This document shows positions 1-11,745 of a DNA stretch of 64,000 bases, in pieces. Below the pieces are notes generated by a model. That model saw only the letters and a program-made list of their open reading frames with translations. It did not search any database and was not told where the DNA came from. How positions within the stretch are numbered: the stretch's first letter is position 1; each line of letters starts with the position of its first letter. Source of the DNA: Cordylochernes scorpioides (taxonomy: Eukaryota; Arthropoda; Arachnida; Pseudoscorpiones; Chernetidae); NCBI GenBank assembly GCA_030710605.1, contig CP092874.1:45968665-46032664 (forward strand). Reading direction: 5' to 3'. The position numbers were made by a program, and so were the translations under genes.

Positions 1-894
1 ACATTTCCCAGAGCTCTAAGGAAGAGAACAGTGAGACGCCATTCGCCAAATATAGGAAAATAAACAATTCAAGAGAGGTTGGTGTTATGTTTGAAAACAT
101 TTTCCAGATGGAGGTAATCCTAAAATGGCTTTTTAAATAAACAAATCTTTTTAGGTTCTTCTTCAAGCCATTTGGATTGAGACACATTTCTTTATTTCAT
201 TATGAATATGGGAAGATTTAACATAAAAACTATTTTTTTCAGTCACATTTTCCATTGCAGCAAAGTTCCAAAAGGAGCCTAAAAGAATTTATTCTTACAA
301 CTTGACTAAAGATTTCTTATTTTCTTTTAAAATGGATGTTTCTCTCGGATGTTTAACCAATCTAACTTCAGATTTCCTATTTTAGAGAGTTCTCTCTCTT
401 CTTATTTTGTTACAAAACCATCTGCATCCTTTGACCAATCAGATTTCTTCATCAAATCTCAAATATAATGTATTCTATATTTATATTCCCAATTTGATTA
501 TTTTACTCCATTCTTCACTTTCTTTTCAGCCATTTCTTACTCGCATGTTCTGGTAATTGTACTCTTTTCTAATAATGGAATAACATTCGAATCTTATTGA
601 AAGTTTTATTTGATACTTTTCCTCTCTCTCTCTATCTTAATTTCTCATTTTCTCATAATTAGTGCGGACTGTGCACTTTACATGTATTGACAAGATGTAA
701 ATAAAATATTTAAAAAATTGTCAATTGTCTCCCTATCTTTAATTTCAATTTTCTACCTATATATATTATTATATGAAAGAATAATAAATCATTTTCAACT
801 CTCTCTCTAGGCCGTGTGGCCACGCGGCGCGTGAGCTCCGCGTTCTTATGAGAAAGAGATCGAGGCAATGTAGATTAGTAACCCCTATGGGGTA
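1..894. other. AT-rich stretch without a recognisable gene
   Basis: No open frame with a recognisable domain was found on either strand. The stretch is AT-rich with CT-rich patches around 625-645 and 800-810. Near 810-845 there is a short GC-rich patch containing gcggcgcgtgagc, just before the LINE ORF1 remnant; it could belong to that element's 5' region, but nothing proves this. Confidence 0.6.
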
Positions 895-2790
895 TTGTCT
901 GAAAGCCTAAAGAATGGGCTGCAAGATAATATAAATAACATCAAAAACGGCCAAGTTTCGGCCGATAAATCGACAAAATATTCTGAAATGACTGAAAGTC
1001 ATTCAGAATTAACTAATGGCAAAAATGGAAATACCAAGCCGGTGGCGGACTGCGGAAATGCAAATTCTTGCCTCAATTGGGCTGATTGCCCGGAACAGGA
1101 AGACCAGCTTATCGAAAGACAAGATGTGATCTTCACCAAAGTAGGCGGCTCCAAGAAGAGGCCGCATGGTCCTGACAACGCCAAGTCGGGCACCAAAAAG
1201 TGCTGCGTTCAGACACCAGGAATCCCTGCTGAACAGCAGCAGGACACGAGTCACACCAAGACCCAGCAAGGTGCACGAGTGCCAGACCACCAGGCAGAAG
1301 CAGGCTATCTTCTGAGCAATGTCGGCAGCGGGGCAGGCGGTCCTAGTGTGTCTACCTGGAATTCTGCCCAAACTTCACGCAAGAGGAGTATTTCCGGGCG
1401 TTGGAAACCAAGCTGGGTAAGGGCACCATCTACCAACTGACAAGATGGAAGGACACACCCAGGTCGGCCTCTCCAGCGTTCACCTCGCTGACAAGCTGAT
1501 AGAGGAGGGACTCAACATCGAAGACGTCACCCTGTGTGCCTTTGCCCCCAGGAAGAGGGCCGAGAGAATTGTCCTCGGCAACGTGCTCTTCGTCGTAGAG
1601 GACGCTGACCTCGTCACTGCGCTGCGCTCATATGGACAGGTCACGTCCTTCATCCAGAGGATTCCTGCTGGGCTGATGCTCGTCGGGAAGCTTTTATAAC
1701 TCTGCGCGACAGAGTAAAGCTCTCCCAGATCCCTGCCCGGCTGGACGTCAAGGCCAAGGGAGAGGTCACGCACGTCTACGTGACCTACGCCATTAAGTGT
1801 TCCCTGTGCTACAAGCAGGGACACAAGCGTGCCAACTGTCCTCGCTAGACTGGTCTCCAGGAAGACAAGCTGGTGATCCCTGTGGATGCTCCTGCGGCAC
1901 GCACACAGGGCTGAACCAGGCCGCCCTCCATCTCGAACACCGTGCCGACTGATGGACCAACTCCAGCTCCATCAGCAGCCCCACCTGCGGACCATACACC
2001 TGCTGCTGTGAACACAGCCCACTTCCATCAAGGGCATCCAATGCTCAGCAGGAGGATCCAAGCCAATCCCCATAACGAGCGCTCTAAAAAATCTGGAGCC
2101 GAAAACATCAAGGAAAAGAAGTCAGGGCCCGGTGTCGAGGCCTCCCTCATCCAAGCCCATGCCCTCCAACAACTCCGCCCTCTTAACACCAGCTGCGGAA
2201 TTGTATGCACCCATTAAGCAGACACCCTCAACAGTCTCCAGCTCTGCCGCGCCTTAGCCCGGGACGAACTTCCATGTCCGTCCCTACGAGTCTCCAGCCC
2301 CCGAGCTTCCTGTTCAGGCGCCGAGCACCAGCCAAATGCCATCACGACCAGAGCCTTCCTCGACCAATACTGAGCCATTAGCGGCTCCTGTAGAAGAGAT
2401 CCAAGCCATGACTGAATCATCCATCCAGTCTACTACCCCTGCGGATCAAGACATATCTACCTCTCAGGCAATTCAAGAGAGGGAGCGGGTGGAAAAAAAT
2501 TTCGAACAACAAAACGCTAACTCTATTCTAGCCCCTTTCTATTGGTTTGAGGTTGATGGTGATTAAGTGATGACCACGGTTCTATTCCGCTCTGAAAGAG
2601 AACCACTCCTCGATGATCTCTCGCCTGGAAACAGAAAAATTCTGTACGAATTCCTCGGCGGTGCAATTGAACACGTTGGGGACAAAAACCCCTTTATAAG
2701 CACGGGCCTTTCCGAACTCAGGGCGGCTTCAAGCATTTGACATGATTCAGATGTCTCTTCAGAGAAGGATCGTGTCTGATGTAGATATTT
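895..2790 (+). pseudogene. ORF1 (gag-like) remnant of a non-LTR retrotransposon, TX1-ORF1 type
   Basis: ORF1 proteins of LINEs bind the element RNA in a cytoplasmic particle. Here the coding signal is broken over several frames: a low-complexity N-terminal segment (895-1440), an RRM-like segment with APRKRAERIVLGN and VTALRSYGQVTSF (1445-1699), and one CCHC knuckle, CSLCYKQGHKRANC, at about 1799-1840. A Pro/Ser/Thr-rich tail follows, with the coding trace ending near 2790. The RKRAERIVLGN...ALRxYGQVTS pattern is familiar from arthropod proteins annotated as TX1-like ORF1. At least three frameshifts or stops separate the parts, so it cannot be translated whole. No endonuclease or reverse transcriptase follows: the downstream 700 bases are AT-rich noncoding DNA. 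It is therefore an ORF1-only fragment, either a half-LINE or a copy whose 3' part was lost. Confidence 0.7.
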
Positions 2791-3517
2791 ATACACATTT
2801 ATATATATTTATCATTTTATTTTATAACTCTGTAATATATTTATTTTATTCCAGTTGGTACTATATAATTTTATATGGGCGATTAATTAAAGTTGATTCA
2901 ATCTCTCTCTATATATACTTCCTTTATATTTATAAAAATGAAATCCAAAATCGATGTTTGTTATCGCGTTGCGCGATATCTAAAAATAAATCATTATGAA
3001 ATTTCGCATGTAGGTAGCTGAAGAATTCGTTTAACATATAGGCTATTAAAAAAATAAAAAGGTTAATGTGCTTTTTTTTAATGTTAAACCAAAAAGCGTT
3101 AATTCCAGCCTTTTACCGCTTGGCGCGGCACTGGTCGCGATGATTAATGAATTTGATCGGTTAATAACACTAATATACAAAATGAAAAATTATTTCTCCT
3201 TCTCAAATAAACAAAACATTTTCTGGGTTAACTCTTTGTGCTGATTAACGTGGTAACAATATAATACTTTGATTAGCTCAATTTCTCAAGTTATGGATAT
3301 AATGCCTTTTACCCATGATATTCATCTATTGGAGGAAAAGTTATGACATCAAACTTATTACTATATAAATAAATGCGCCAAAGATAGTGCAAATGAAGAA
3401 ACAATATTTTACATATATGCATGTCTATATATTTTACTTCAATAACTGCCCTTAGATATATATATTTATCAAACTACTTACTCTATTAACAGAAAGCAAT
3501 AACGCGCCATCTATACA
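2791..3517. other. AT-rich spacer without a gene
   Basis: The sequence is AT-rich with short TA/TTTA runs and no long open frame with recognisable homology. No TIR, LTR or RNA gene was seen. Confidence 0.6.
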
Positions 3518-3749
3518 TATAAAATAAAAGGATTTAAAAGCGCGAATGTTTCTATTATACATAAAACGAACTTCTACTGTCCTTACTGCGATTAAAAAAA
3601 ATATATTGGGAGGGCTTGGCTCACCACTGATGGGTTCACCACTGATGAGACAAGCCCTCCCAATATATTTTTTCATCGCAGTAAGGACAGTAGAAGTTCG
3701 TTTTATGTATAATAGAAACATTCGCGCTTTTAAATCCTTTTATTTTATA
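3518..3749. repeat. Near-perfect inverted repeat (hairpin/foldback element)
   Basis: The left arm 3518-3618 and right arm 3651-3749 are reverse complements apart from a few bases in an A/T run (about 101 and 99 nt). The 32-nt spacer contains the 12-mer tcaccactgatg-like unit twice. Arm ends read tataaaataaaagg and its complement. A transcript would form a stem of about 100 bp. No clear target duplication was found, so it may be a MITE/foldback element or a head-to-head duplication. Near-identity of the arms suggests recent formation or gene conversion. Confidence 0.8.
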
Positions 3750-3777
3750 CTTACTCTATATCCATATAAATTTTCAT

Positions 3778-3794
3778 TTGTGTGTGTGTGTGTG
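3778..3794. repeat. (TG)n microsatellite
   Basis: A short run of alternating T and G just to the right of the hairpin arm. Confidence 0.85.
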
Positions 3795-3861
3795 AAAATC
3801 TAATTTCTTTCCCTTTCTTTTTCAAAAATCAGGAGAATTGTTTTAAATATATATGAAAGGT

Positions 3862-4069
3862 TGTTGACTTTGCTTAGAATATTTTTAATGAAACTGATTC
3901 CAATAATTATTAATTAAACATTATATTTATTGATTTACAAGAGAGAGAACAAAATATAAAAGGGAAACTAATATTAAACAAAGGAACCTTTTTCTGTTTT
4001 GGTTAGCGCCTATTTTCCTGTGAGCTTACACACACTCTGTGGTAACAATTAATTAAAATATATATAACA
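3862..4069 (-). repeat. 3' LTR of the Copia element
   Basis: The minus-strand LTR starts TGTTATATAT next to the polypurine tract and ends AAAGTCAACA. It pairs with 8432-8638 with about ten differences. It borders the AAGGT duplication on its outer side. Confidence 0.92.
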
Positions 4070-4091
4070 CACGCTCCCCTGTGTGTAAGCC

Positions 4092-7000
4092 CTAATCAGC
4101 AAGTCCAAGGCTATCTGCACATTTCCGTAGTTTGTCCTTAGGTAGACACTTCGTTAGTATATCCGCCTCCATGTCTTCACTTTTAGTGTATGCCAGCTTG
4201 ATTCCTTTTTGAATTTCCTCTTTCACAAAATAATACTTTCGGTTTATGTGCTTTGTTCGTGAAGTAATTTTGTCAGATTGTATCCAGTTTATTGCAGCCT
4301 GGCTGTCACTTTTCAAGGTAATTGGGAAAGTTACATTTTCACAAAGTTCTTCTAGTAATCCCTTTAACTATAATACTTCTGAAATTCCTTCACATATTGA
4401 AATAAGTACTGCTTCACTTGTAGACAAGACTACTAAATTTTGGTTTCTACTTCTCCAGTTTATTAAGTTGTTGCCAAGTTTGACTGTATAACCTGAATAG
4501 GATTTTGCGTCTCGGGTTGTGCAACGGCTCGCATTAGTACTTTTTGTGATATTGTTGTCTTTTGACTTATATGCCAACATTTTATTTCTTGTTCCCTTCA
4601 GGTATCTATAAATCCTTTCAACTCCAGTTAAATGTATTTCTTTTGGATCATTACTATACTGTGATAAATTGCTGACGTTGAAGGATATGTCCGGTCTAGT
4701 ACACGTAGAAAGGTACATAAGTGATCCAATCATTTCCTGGAATACAGTTTTATCTACTGGCTTAGAGTCCAAATATTCATCCACATTTTGATTTTGATCT
4801 CCAGGTGTCTGCACACTGTTGCATTCTTCCAGTCCAAATCTGCGAATAATTGTATCAATATAATGAGTCTGGGATAGATAGAATCCATCTTCTGCCCTTT
4901 TTATTTCAATTCCAATAAATGGTTCGCTATCTTTCTTTTCTGTTAGAATAACACATTTTTCTATTTCTGAGGCTAGGTTGTCATTAATTTCCTTACTAGT
5001 TCCAGCAATGATGATATCATCTACATATAGACCCAGTATTGCATACTCTTCTCCTCTCTGGAGTTTATAGACACATGTATCACATTCGGTTCTAATCATT
5101 CCCAACTGGTATAAAATTTCATTGATCTTTTTGTTCCAACATTTTCCTGATTGTGATAGACCATACAAGCTTTTTTTTTTTCAATTTACACACTTTGTTT
5201 TCTTCTCCTTTTTGTATAAAACCGTCTGGTTGTCTCATGTATACTGTCTCTTATAACTCTCTATAGAGATAAGCTGTCTTCACATCATAAGCCTTTATGA
5301 TTAAATTCTGTTATGTTGCAATAGCTACTATTGTTCGCAAGCTTGCCCTTTTGAGTACAAGTGAAAGATATTCCTTATAATCTACACCATATCTTTGATT
5401 GCATCCAAAAGCAACCCTTCTTTCATATATGCCGTCATTTGAGGTTTTCTTTGTACTGTAGACCCATTTACTATTGAAACTTTCATGCCATTTTTCCTTG
5501 GTACTAGTGTCCATACTTTATGTTTCTCTATCTCACTGAGCTCTTCTTCCATTGCTTTGTGCCATTCATTTCTTTCTCCACTATCCATTGCTTCTTTAAA
5601 GTTCTCCGGGATATAATGATCTATTTCCATAATTAATTTTGCATCATTCCTATCCTTTATTCTTTGTGAGCGTCGAACTCCTTCTTTGATCAATTTCCTT
5701 TCTTGTTCTTCAAGTCTTGCTTTGTGCCGTTCTTCTGAGATGCTCTTTGTTTCTACTTTCTTTCTTCCTCCTTTTACGCATCTTTCCTCTATTGGTTCAG
5801 TTTGTGTTGAGTCATTTTAAGTGTCACTACCTGGTTTTACTGAAATATTCTCCTTAGACTTCATTTCACTCTCTGTGACAGGATTGTCTTCTTTCAAGAT
5901 AAGAAAGTCTTCAGCAACTATTTCTTCACAATTTCCTTTATAGGTCAAATTATCACAATTGGTATCTTCCTGAATGTCATTTGCATAATCAATTCCTCTC
6001 TTATCATTTTACTGATCTGACCTCATGAATTCTTTTTGTCATTATATCATATATTCTGTAACCTTTTTTTTTTAATGGAATAACCAATAAATATTCTCTT
6101 TCTACCCTTTGGTGAAAACTTGTTTCTTCTTGGTTTGCTCTCAAGCCAATGTATCAAACACCCAAATATTCCAATGTGTTTGACCGATGGTTTCCTGCCA
6201 TCCCATCTCTGTATGGTGCTTGATAGACCTGTGGGGAGTACAATTCTTAATATATGCAGCTGTAGCAATTGCCTCTGCCCATAACTTCATGGGTAATTTT
6301 GAGTCAATTAGTAAGGTTCTCGCTGTATCTATAAGAGTCATATTCACACTCTCTGCGACTCCATTACTTTCTGGTGAGTATGTTGTGGTAAGTTGGTGAT
6401 GGATCCCATTTCTCTTGAAAAGTCCTTCAAATCTAGAGTTACAAAATTTATTTCCATTGTCGGTTATTACATCTTTTATTCTTAGACTTAATTCGTTTTC
6501 GGCTCTTGCTTTAAATTCTTCAATCTTTTAAAGGTCTCATCTTTTGATCTCAGGAAATATACAAAGATTCTTCTACTGTAATCATCTACTATAACAAGAA
6601 AACACTTAGATCCTCCTAAAGATTGACATGGCATTGGTCCACATAAATCAATCTGAATCAACTGCAGGGGTTTAACTGTATAATTTTCCATAATATTATA
6701 TGACTTCTGAACCAGTTTTCCCATTATGCATGCTTCGCACTCTGGTAACCTTTCGAATTTTAGATCCAATCCTCTTACAATATGTCCTTGAATAATTTTT
6801 TCATGTATTCTTCATTTATATGGTTTAATCTCTTATGCCATAAACTTATATTGCTATTTTTATTTGATAAATGTGTATTTATAACCATGACATTTTAATT
6901 TTTTGCTATTGGTACATTTCTTAGTTTTGTTTCCATCATAAACATTCCAACTTTAATATATGCTTCAGCAACTAAATCATTTTCTTCATTATAAATTTTT

Positions 7001-7389
7001 GCTCCATCCTTATTGAAAATAACTGAATTTCCATTGTTGACTAATTAATATACTGACAAAAAAAAAGAATTTATTCCTTAAATTTGGTACATGTAAGATA
7101 TCTTTGATGCGAATATTTTCTTGACCTTCACTTGTGCCTGTAGTAAGTCTCATATCTCCTTTGGCTATGGCTTGGGTAGTTTTGCCCTTCTCAGCTAGAT
7201 TGATTTCACTTTCATAATCTATCACATTTTCCATCAAAGTTAGGTTTGGGGTTAAATGTGCGGTGCATCCTGAATCTATACACCATATTTGCCTCCTATT
7301 TCTCCTATCTGGTGAATCTTCAAATTCTTTTACATATGTTTCAAATGCTTGTTCATTAATTCCACTATTCATAGTATCCACTAGGTTAT
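4092..7389 (-). pseudogene. Copia pol remnant: protease, integrase, RT, RNase H
   Basis: Domains in order: aspartic protease with IWCIDSGCTAHLT (Asp at 7276-7274); integrase core with LIQIDLCGPM and FLVIVDDYSRRIFVYFLR (6769-6488), continuing in 6347-6047; RT beginning WHKAMEEELSEIEKHKVWTL (about 5590); the catalytic box LYVDDIIIAG (YVDD at 5027-5016); and RNase H with SDSQAAINWIQ and VKEEIQKG (4316-4092). The coding trace jumps frame at about 7010, 6780, 6490, 6050, 5390, 5170 and 4370. A long T/A run at 5168-5180 and one at 6064-6073 look like slippage sites. All catalytic regions remain recognisable, so decay is by indels more than by long divergence. Confidence 0.88.
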
Positions 7390-8228
7390 TTGAATGTTCC
7401 TTACTGTATTTGTGATTTCTATAATCAGGAGTCCATTTCTTTTGATATCCTTGTTTCTGTTTATCTCGAAACCAGCAATCATTAGCTAGATGTCCTTTTA
7501 TATTACAAACAAAACATCTTTTTCGCTAATATTGTTTAACCTCTCTATCTTTAATTATGTATACTTGTTCATGCCCATTCTCAACTGATTGATTTAATCT
7601 CATATTTCTTCTTGACTCTTCTTCTCTTAGAGTTTGTTGAATCTCTTTAATTGTTGCCTCTCTCTTAGATCGTAAGACAATAGCAATATTTTCATACTTT
7701 GGATGTATGCTTCTGACAATATGATATGAAAGTTCTCTTTAGGTAAATTGATGCCCTAATGATGAACTTCTAGCAGAAATATTTTTTGCCCTCGTTACAT
7801 ATCCATCTACAGTTTCATTTTTTATCTCTCATTCTAATGTTCTTTAATTCTAAGCCTATATCAATAATTTTATCTTCCAAATTGCCTGTGTATGTTTTTC
7901 TCAGTAAGTCCCATAATTTCTTAACATTTGTTTCTCCTATGAACATTCCAGCTTGTTCATTTGTCAACGTAGTGATGATTATCCCAAAAGCTTCATCATT
8001 TTTATCACTCCAAATCTCCCAAGAACTTTTGTCTTCTATATCTGGTTCTGGATCGGAAATTGCACATTTAAATAATTTTCTTCCTCTTAGAACTGCGGCG
8101 ATTTTCAACGCCCATATTTGATGATTAGTTCCTGTTAATGGTTCGAATTTTGTTTGGGATAAAATATTATATTCAGCAATTTTCGCCTTTTGAGCTAATA
8201 TAAACAAACCAATATAATTTAAAAACAA
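7390..8228 (-). pseudogene. Copia gag (nucleocapsid) remnant
   Basis: Gag would package the element RNA into virus-like particles. The open part (8228 down to 7815) has the UBN2-type capsid signature, with LTGTNHQIWALKIAAVLRG near its start and KLWDLLRKTYTGN near its end. A CCHC zinc knuckle (CFVCNIKGHLANDCWF) lies at about 7518-7470. An in-frame TAG lies just upstream of the knuckle at about 7528, and frame changes occur between 7815 and 7530. The continuous gag-to-pol frame expected of Copia is therefore lost. Confidence 0.82.
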
Positions 8229-8417
8229 ATATATATTTTAAAATTATTTAAATATTGGGTAGCTTCTAAACATGCAATATATAGATATAATTCAAATGAA
8301 TCTATATAAATACCTTTAATCTTCTCAGAAGTGCTTCAGTTTACCGGTCAGAATAAACTTCTTGCTTAATCTTCAGATTAAATATTTTCGCTTTTGAGCT
8401 TTATATCAAACAACCAC

Positions 8418-8429
8418 GCTCTGCTACCA
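8418..8429 (-). promoter_or_regulatory. Primer binding site matching initiator tRNA-Met 3' end
   Basis: Two bases inside the 5' LTR the minus strand reads TGGTAGCAGAGC. This is complementary to an animal initiator tRNA-Met 3' end (…CTCTGCTACCA) over nearly its whole length. Initiator-Met priming is common in Copia elements; using the full 3' end, rather than an internal tRNA fragment as in Drosophila copia, is what the sequence shows here. Confidence 0.85.
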
Positions 8430-8431
8430 AT

Positions 8432-8638
8432 TGTTGACTTTGCTTAGAATATTTTCAATGAAACTGATTCCAATAATTATTAATTGAACATTATATTTGT
8501 TGATTTACAAAAGAGAGAACAAAATATAAAAGGGAAACTAATATTAAACAAAGGAACTTTTTCTGTTTTGGTTAGCGCCTATTTTCTTGTGAGTTTACAC
8601 ACACTATGTGGTAACAATTAATTAAAATATATAAAACA
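8432..8638 (-). repeat. 5' LTR of the Copia element
   Basis: This 207-bp direct copy of 3862-4069 has its outer edge followed by the AAGGT duplication at 8639-8643. On the element strand it would hold the promoter and the start of the transcript; no clear TATA element could be assigned. Confidence 0.92.
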
Positions 8639-8687
8639 AAGGTCATATAACAAAAAGATGTGTATGCGAAAAAACATTTTATTTGGT

Positions 8688-10371
8688 TTAATAAACATTA
8701 TTTATAATGATACAGTAAAATTTAGTTAGTAATAAAAAAATTATATTCATGGATTTAATTTTTTTTCTGTGAAGTCTATTATATTTTGTTTGTTTGTCAT
8801 CACGTATCAGATTCCAACAATAATCCGCCAACATATGTTGATCCCAAAGACCATTGTATCGTTGCTCAATGATTTTAAAATCTTGGTGGAAGCGTTCACC
8901 TTGTTCTTCGCTCTCTGCAGCGAGATTATCAGGGAAAATGTTTAAATGTGAATTCATAAAATCAAATTTCAGATTCATTAAGCACCCGAGCTTATGGAAT
9001 TTGGAAATCATATTTTCTACGATTCTCGCATAATTCGGTGACTTATTATTGTCTAAAAAGTGTTTGACAACGTCGATGAATGCAAGCCAAGCATTTTTCT
9101 CATATTTTTTCAATGTTGCAATAAACTCTCCGTCAGTTTATGAATTTGAGATCCAATGAAAATACCTTAGAACAACTAATCTTCGGAAATTTAGTCATTG
9201 AATATTTGACAGCATCACTATCTCTTTCTTCAAAGCCTTTACAAAATTTTCCATTAACCCTAATTTGATATGTAAAAGTGGAAGAAGCATTTTTAGTTTA
9301 TGGACAAGCCATCATTTTAAACGTTTTGTTCACCTAAGCAAAACATACTTCTTTAAGGCCACATTTTTTGTATATAATGATTCTTTCTGTCTCTGCTGTT
9401 CCACTTGCATAAAAAGCAAGGATACTTTGTATTTCCTTTCTGGAAGCCCTGTAAAATTCCTATCATTTTAAGATCACGGCAAACTTCCAACAATATTTGT
9501 TTAATTCAACAATTCTAAGATTTTCTTAAGAGTCGAATAGGTTTCTTCCATTTGGGTTGAATAAGCAACTGGTATGGAAGGTAATACACTACCATAGTGC
9601 AGCAAACAAGCCTTCAAACTTTGTTTGGAGGAATCAATAAAGAGTCTATGCTCGGTAGTATTGTAATTAATTTGCAGTTTTAAAACGCCTTCAATTTCAT
9701 TGCAGTACAATAATTATTTTTATTCAGAAATATGGCAAATATCATTGTTCCTTATTACGATAGACAGAGATTTTGGTTTGTGGTAACAAGAGGTCCCTTT
9801 GCTTTAATCTTAATCCAAGGATTTTTGCTGCATCTTTTGATATCCCTGGATCCCTAACTAGATAATTTAACGATGCCTGATCAAATAATTGTGGAATGCC
9901 ACTTTCAACTTCTAATTGATGCTCATCTGCAAATGCTGTGTGATGATCATCCTTTTTGAACCGTTTTAGGAATCGGTATGGAATCCTCGAGGTCGTGAGG
10001 AATAGGTTGCCTAGCTGATGGTATATCAGGATAAAGGTTAGATTGCTTCTTTTTGCTATTAAGGCCTGTGATTTTGCAGACACAGAAATAAAAATCGTCA
10101 TGGGGATTTTTTTGGTTCTCGCGAAACCATTGGTACACCAAAGGGCATACTTTTTATTTCCCCGATTTCTATTGAAAAAGCACTTGAGAGCACTTTCCGC
10201 ACACACTATGGGGGCACCACAACTTGTCTTGATCACCTAAGGCCACACCAAAATATTCTTTATAGCATTCTTTTTATCTTTGGGGTGATACGCTTCCTCT
10301 GTTTGGGGAATTGTAAATATTCCACAAATGTAGTAGAACATTTCTGGATTATCTTTGCATTCACGCGGCAT
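8688..10371 (-). pseudogene. Orphan arthropod protein family, decayed copy A (possible transposase)
   Basis: I recognise the family only as an uncharacterised, multi-copy arthropod protein. The coding trace starts at an ATG at 10371 (MPRECKDNPEMFYYICG, with a CxxC-like pair). It continues through WCxxxDDFYFC (about 10090) and FADEHQLEVESGIPQLFDQ (9950-9890). Next come TEHRLFIDSSKQSLKACLLHYG and VAYSTQMEETYSTLK (9710-9501), then LLHIKLGLMENFVKAL (about 9270-9225). The conserved C-terminal block FPDNLAAESEEQGERFHQD lies at about 8940-8885. It is aligned colinearly with copy B at 12477-13985. Several frameshifts and stops make it non-functional. The Copia TSD lies just beyond its 3' end and the Tc1 element just upstream of its start. 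No terminal repeats were found for this copy. See the findings for why it may be a DDE transposase. Confidence 0.75.
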
Positions 10372-10393
10372 TATTCATATATTTTAAAATATA

Positions 10394-11743
10394 CTCTATA
10401 CCAAAAAAATCGACGCACCAAGAAGCAGTTGTCCGATTTATATGAAAATACGTATACAAAGAGGTTTCGACCAAACATGCAAATGCAATCTGGTGGCCGA
10501 ATTATGCAAAGCAAGAGCTCCAGCGCATCTGAACTGCGCATCCAGCAAGAGCATTATAGACTCAATATTCGCGCGGCACGAGCTGATTTTCAGAATTTAT
10601 TATTAGTATTTTAGCAGTACGCCTATTTCTACTGTATCAATGCCTCGCCGAAAGATTCGTGATTATTACGAACATATGTCAGAGTTTGAAACTGGTCGTG
10701 CCATTGGATTGAAAGAGGCTGGTTAGTCTAATCGACTAAGCGCGCGACATCTGTGTCGAAGTGATGCGGCTATTAGGCGATGTTGGCAAAAGTGGTTCAA
10801 CAACGGATGAATGCAACCTCATGATGCAGCGGTCGACCAAGGGCAACAACAGAACGGGAGGACAGAGCAATTGTCAGAATGGCTTTCGCAGCACCGGAAT
10901 CCACGTTATTTACCATCCAACGTGTGACCGGCACACAAGTGTCCAAAATGACCATCAACAGGCGACTGAAAGAGCGGATTCTAAGAGCTTGCCGACCGTT
11001 ACGATACCTACCCCTCACACCCGTGCACCGACAAGTCCGACTACAGTGGTGTCGGGAGCGATCAACTTGGAACTGCGCTGACTAGGGGCGTATAGTCTTT
11101 AGTGACGAGTCCCGTTTCTTAATGTGTCCTGACGACCGTCGCAAACGTGTCTGGAGACGCCCTGGGCAGCGTGTGGATCCTGGCCTTACTGTCGAACACC
11201 ACACAGGTCCACAACAGGGCGTTTTGGTCTGGGGTGCCATTTAATTTGATAGCAAGGCCCTATTGGTAGTCATTCCTGGTACCCTGACAGCACAACGGCA
11301 CGTAGATGACATTCTACGGCCTGTTTTGTTGCCTGGCCACACACGGCACGTGTTACTATGGATTGTCTTCAATCTTGCCGAACTCTTCCGTGGCCAGCAA
11401 GGTCGCCTGATCTCTCGCCCATAGAGCACATCTAGGACGTGATGTGCCCGGAATGTTGACTATTTAGCCCGACAGTTGGAGACAATTTGGCAAGAAATCC
11501 CGCAGCACACCATCCGGAATCTTCATCAGTCCATGACAAGTCGGGTGGCAGCCTGCATCCAGGCTAGTGGGGGTCCAACGACATATTGACATTCTAAATT
11601 TGTGACGATCAAACTCTGAAATAAAACAATTAATTGTTATGTAATTTTAATCGTTTTTTCCCTATACATGCTCTTTGCATACATCAATTTTTGTCCTAAT
11701 CTGACAACTCCTTCTTTGTGCGTCGATTTTTTGTTATACAGTG
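10394..11743 (+). mobile_element. Tc1-like DNA transposon, inactive
   Basis: Inverted termini CTCTATACCAAAAAAATCG (left) and CACTGTATAACAAAAAATCG (right, reverse complement) continue imperfectly for about 65 bp. They are flanked by TA dinucleotides (10392-10393 and 11744-11745), the Tc1/mariner target duplication. Length is 1,350 bp, about right for a Tc1 element with a transposase of roughly 340 residues. The insertion is 23 bp upstream of the start of orphan copy A. Confidence 0.9.
10640..11589 (+). pseudogene. Tc1 transposase remnant with the second catalytic Asp deleted
   Basis: The transposase would bind the TIRs and cut and paste the element. The ATG at 10640 opens MPRRKIRDYYEHMSEFETGR, the paired-type HTH start typical of Tc1. 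Further on are PLTPVHRQVRLQWCRERSTW (about 11005), the first catalytic Asp in IVFSDESRF (about 11100), VLVWGAI, and the C-terminal third-Asp region ARSPDLSPIEHI (about 11395-11430). The expected second-Asp motif (QQDNARPH type) between about 11330 and 11345 is missing, so there is a deletion of roughly 50 bp. Stops occur at about 10720, 10810, 11082, 11243 and 11430, and there are frameshifts. It is dead. Confidence 0.85.
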
Positions 11744-11745
11744 TA

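Larger units (their letters stand above)
3862..8638 (-). mobile_element. Complete but inactive Ty1/Copia LTR retrotransposon
   Basis: The 4.78-kb element is bounded by LTRs of 208 and 207 bp and an exact 5-bp target duplication, AAGGT (3857-3861 and 8639-8643). Read on the minus strand the order is LTR, primer binding site, gag, protease, integrase, RT, RNase H, polypurine tract (AGGGGAGCG beside 4070), LTR. Integrase upstream of RT is diagnostic of Copia. The LTRs differ at about ten positions, so the insertion is older than the Gypsy elements further right. Several frameshifts and stops inactivate gag-pol. Confidence 0.93.

Noticed and set aside
1009..1371. 120-codon minus-strand frame opposite the LINE ORF1
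   Set aside because: Antisense shadow of the real coding strand; no domain.
3546..3803. Frames on both strands across the 3518-3749 hairpin
   Set aside because: They read into both arms and are by-products of the inverted repeat.
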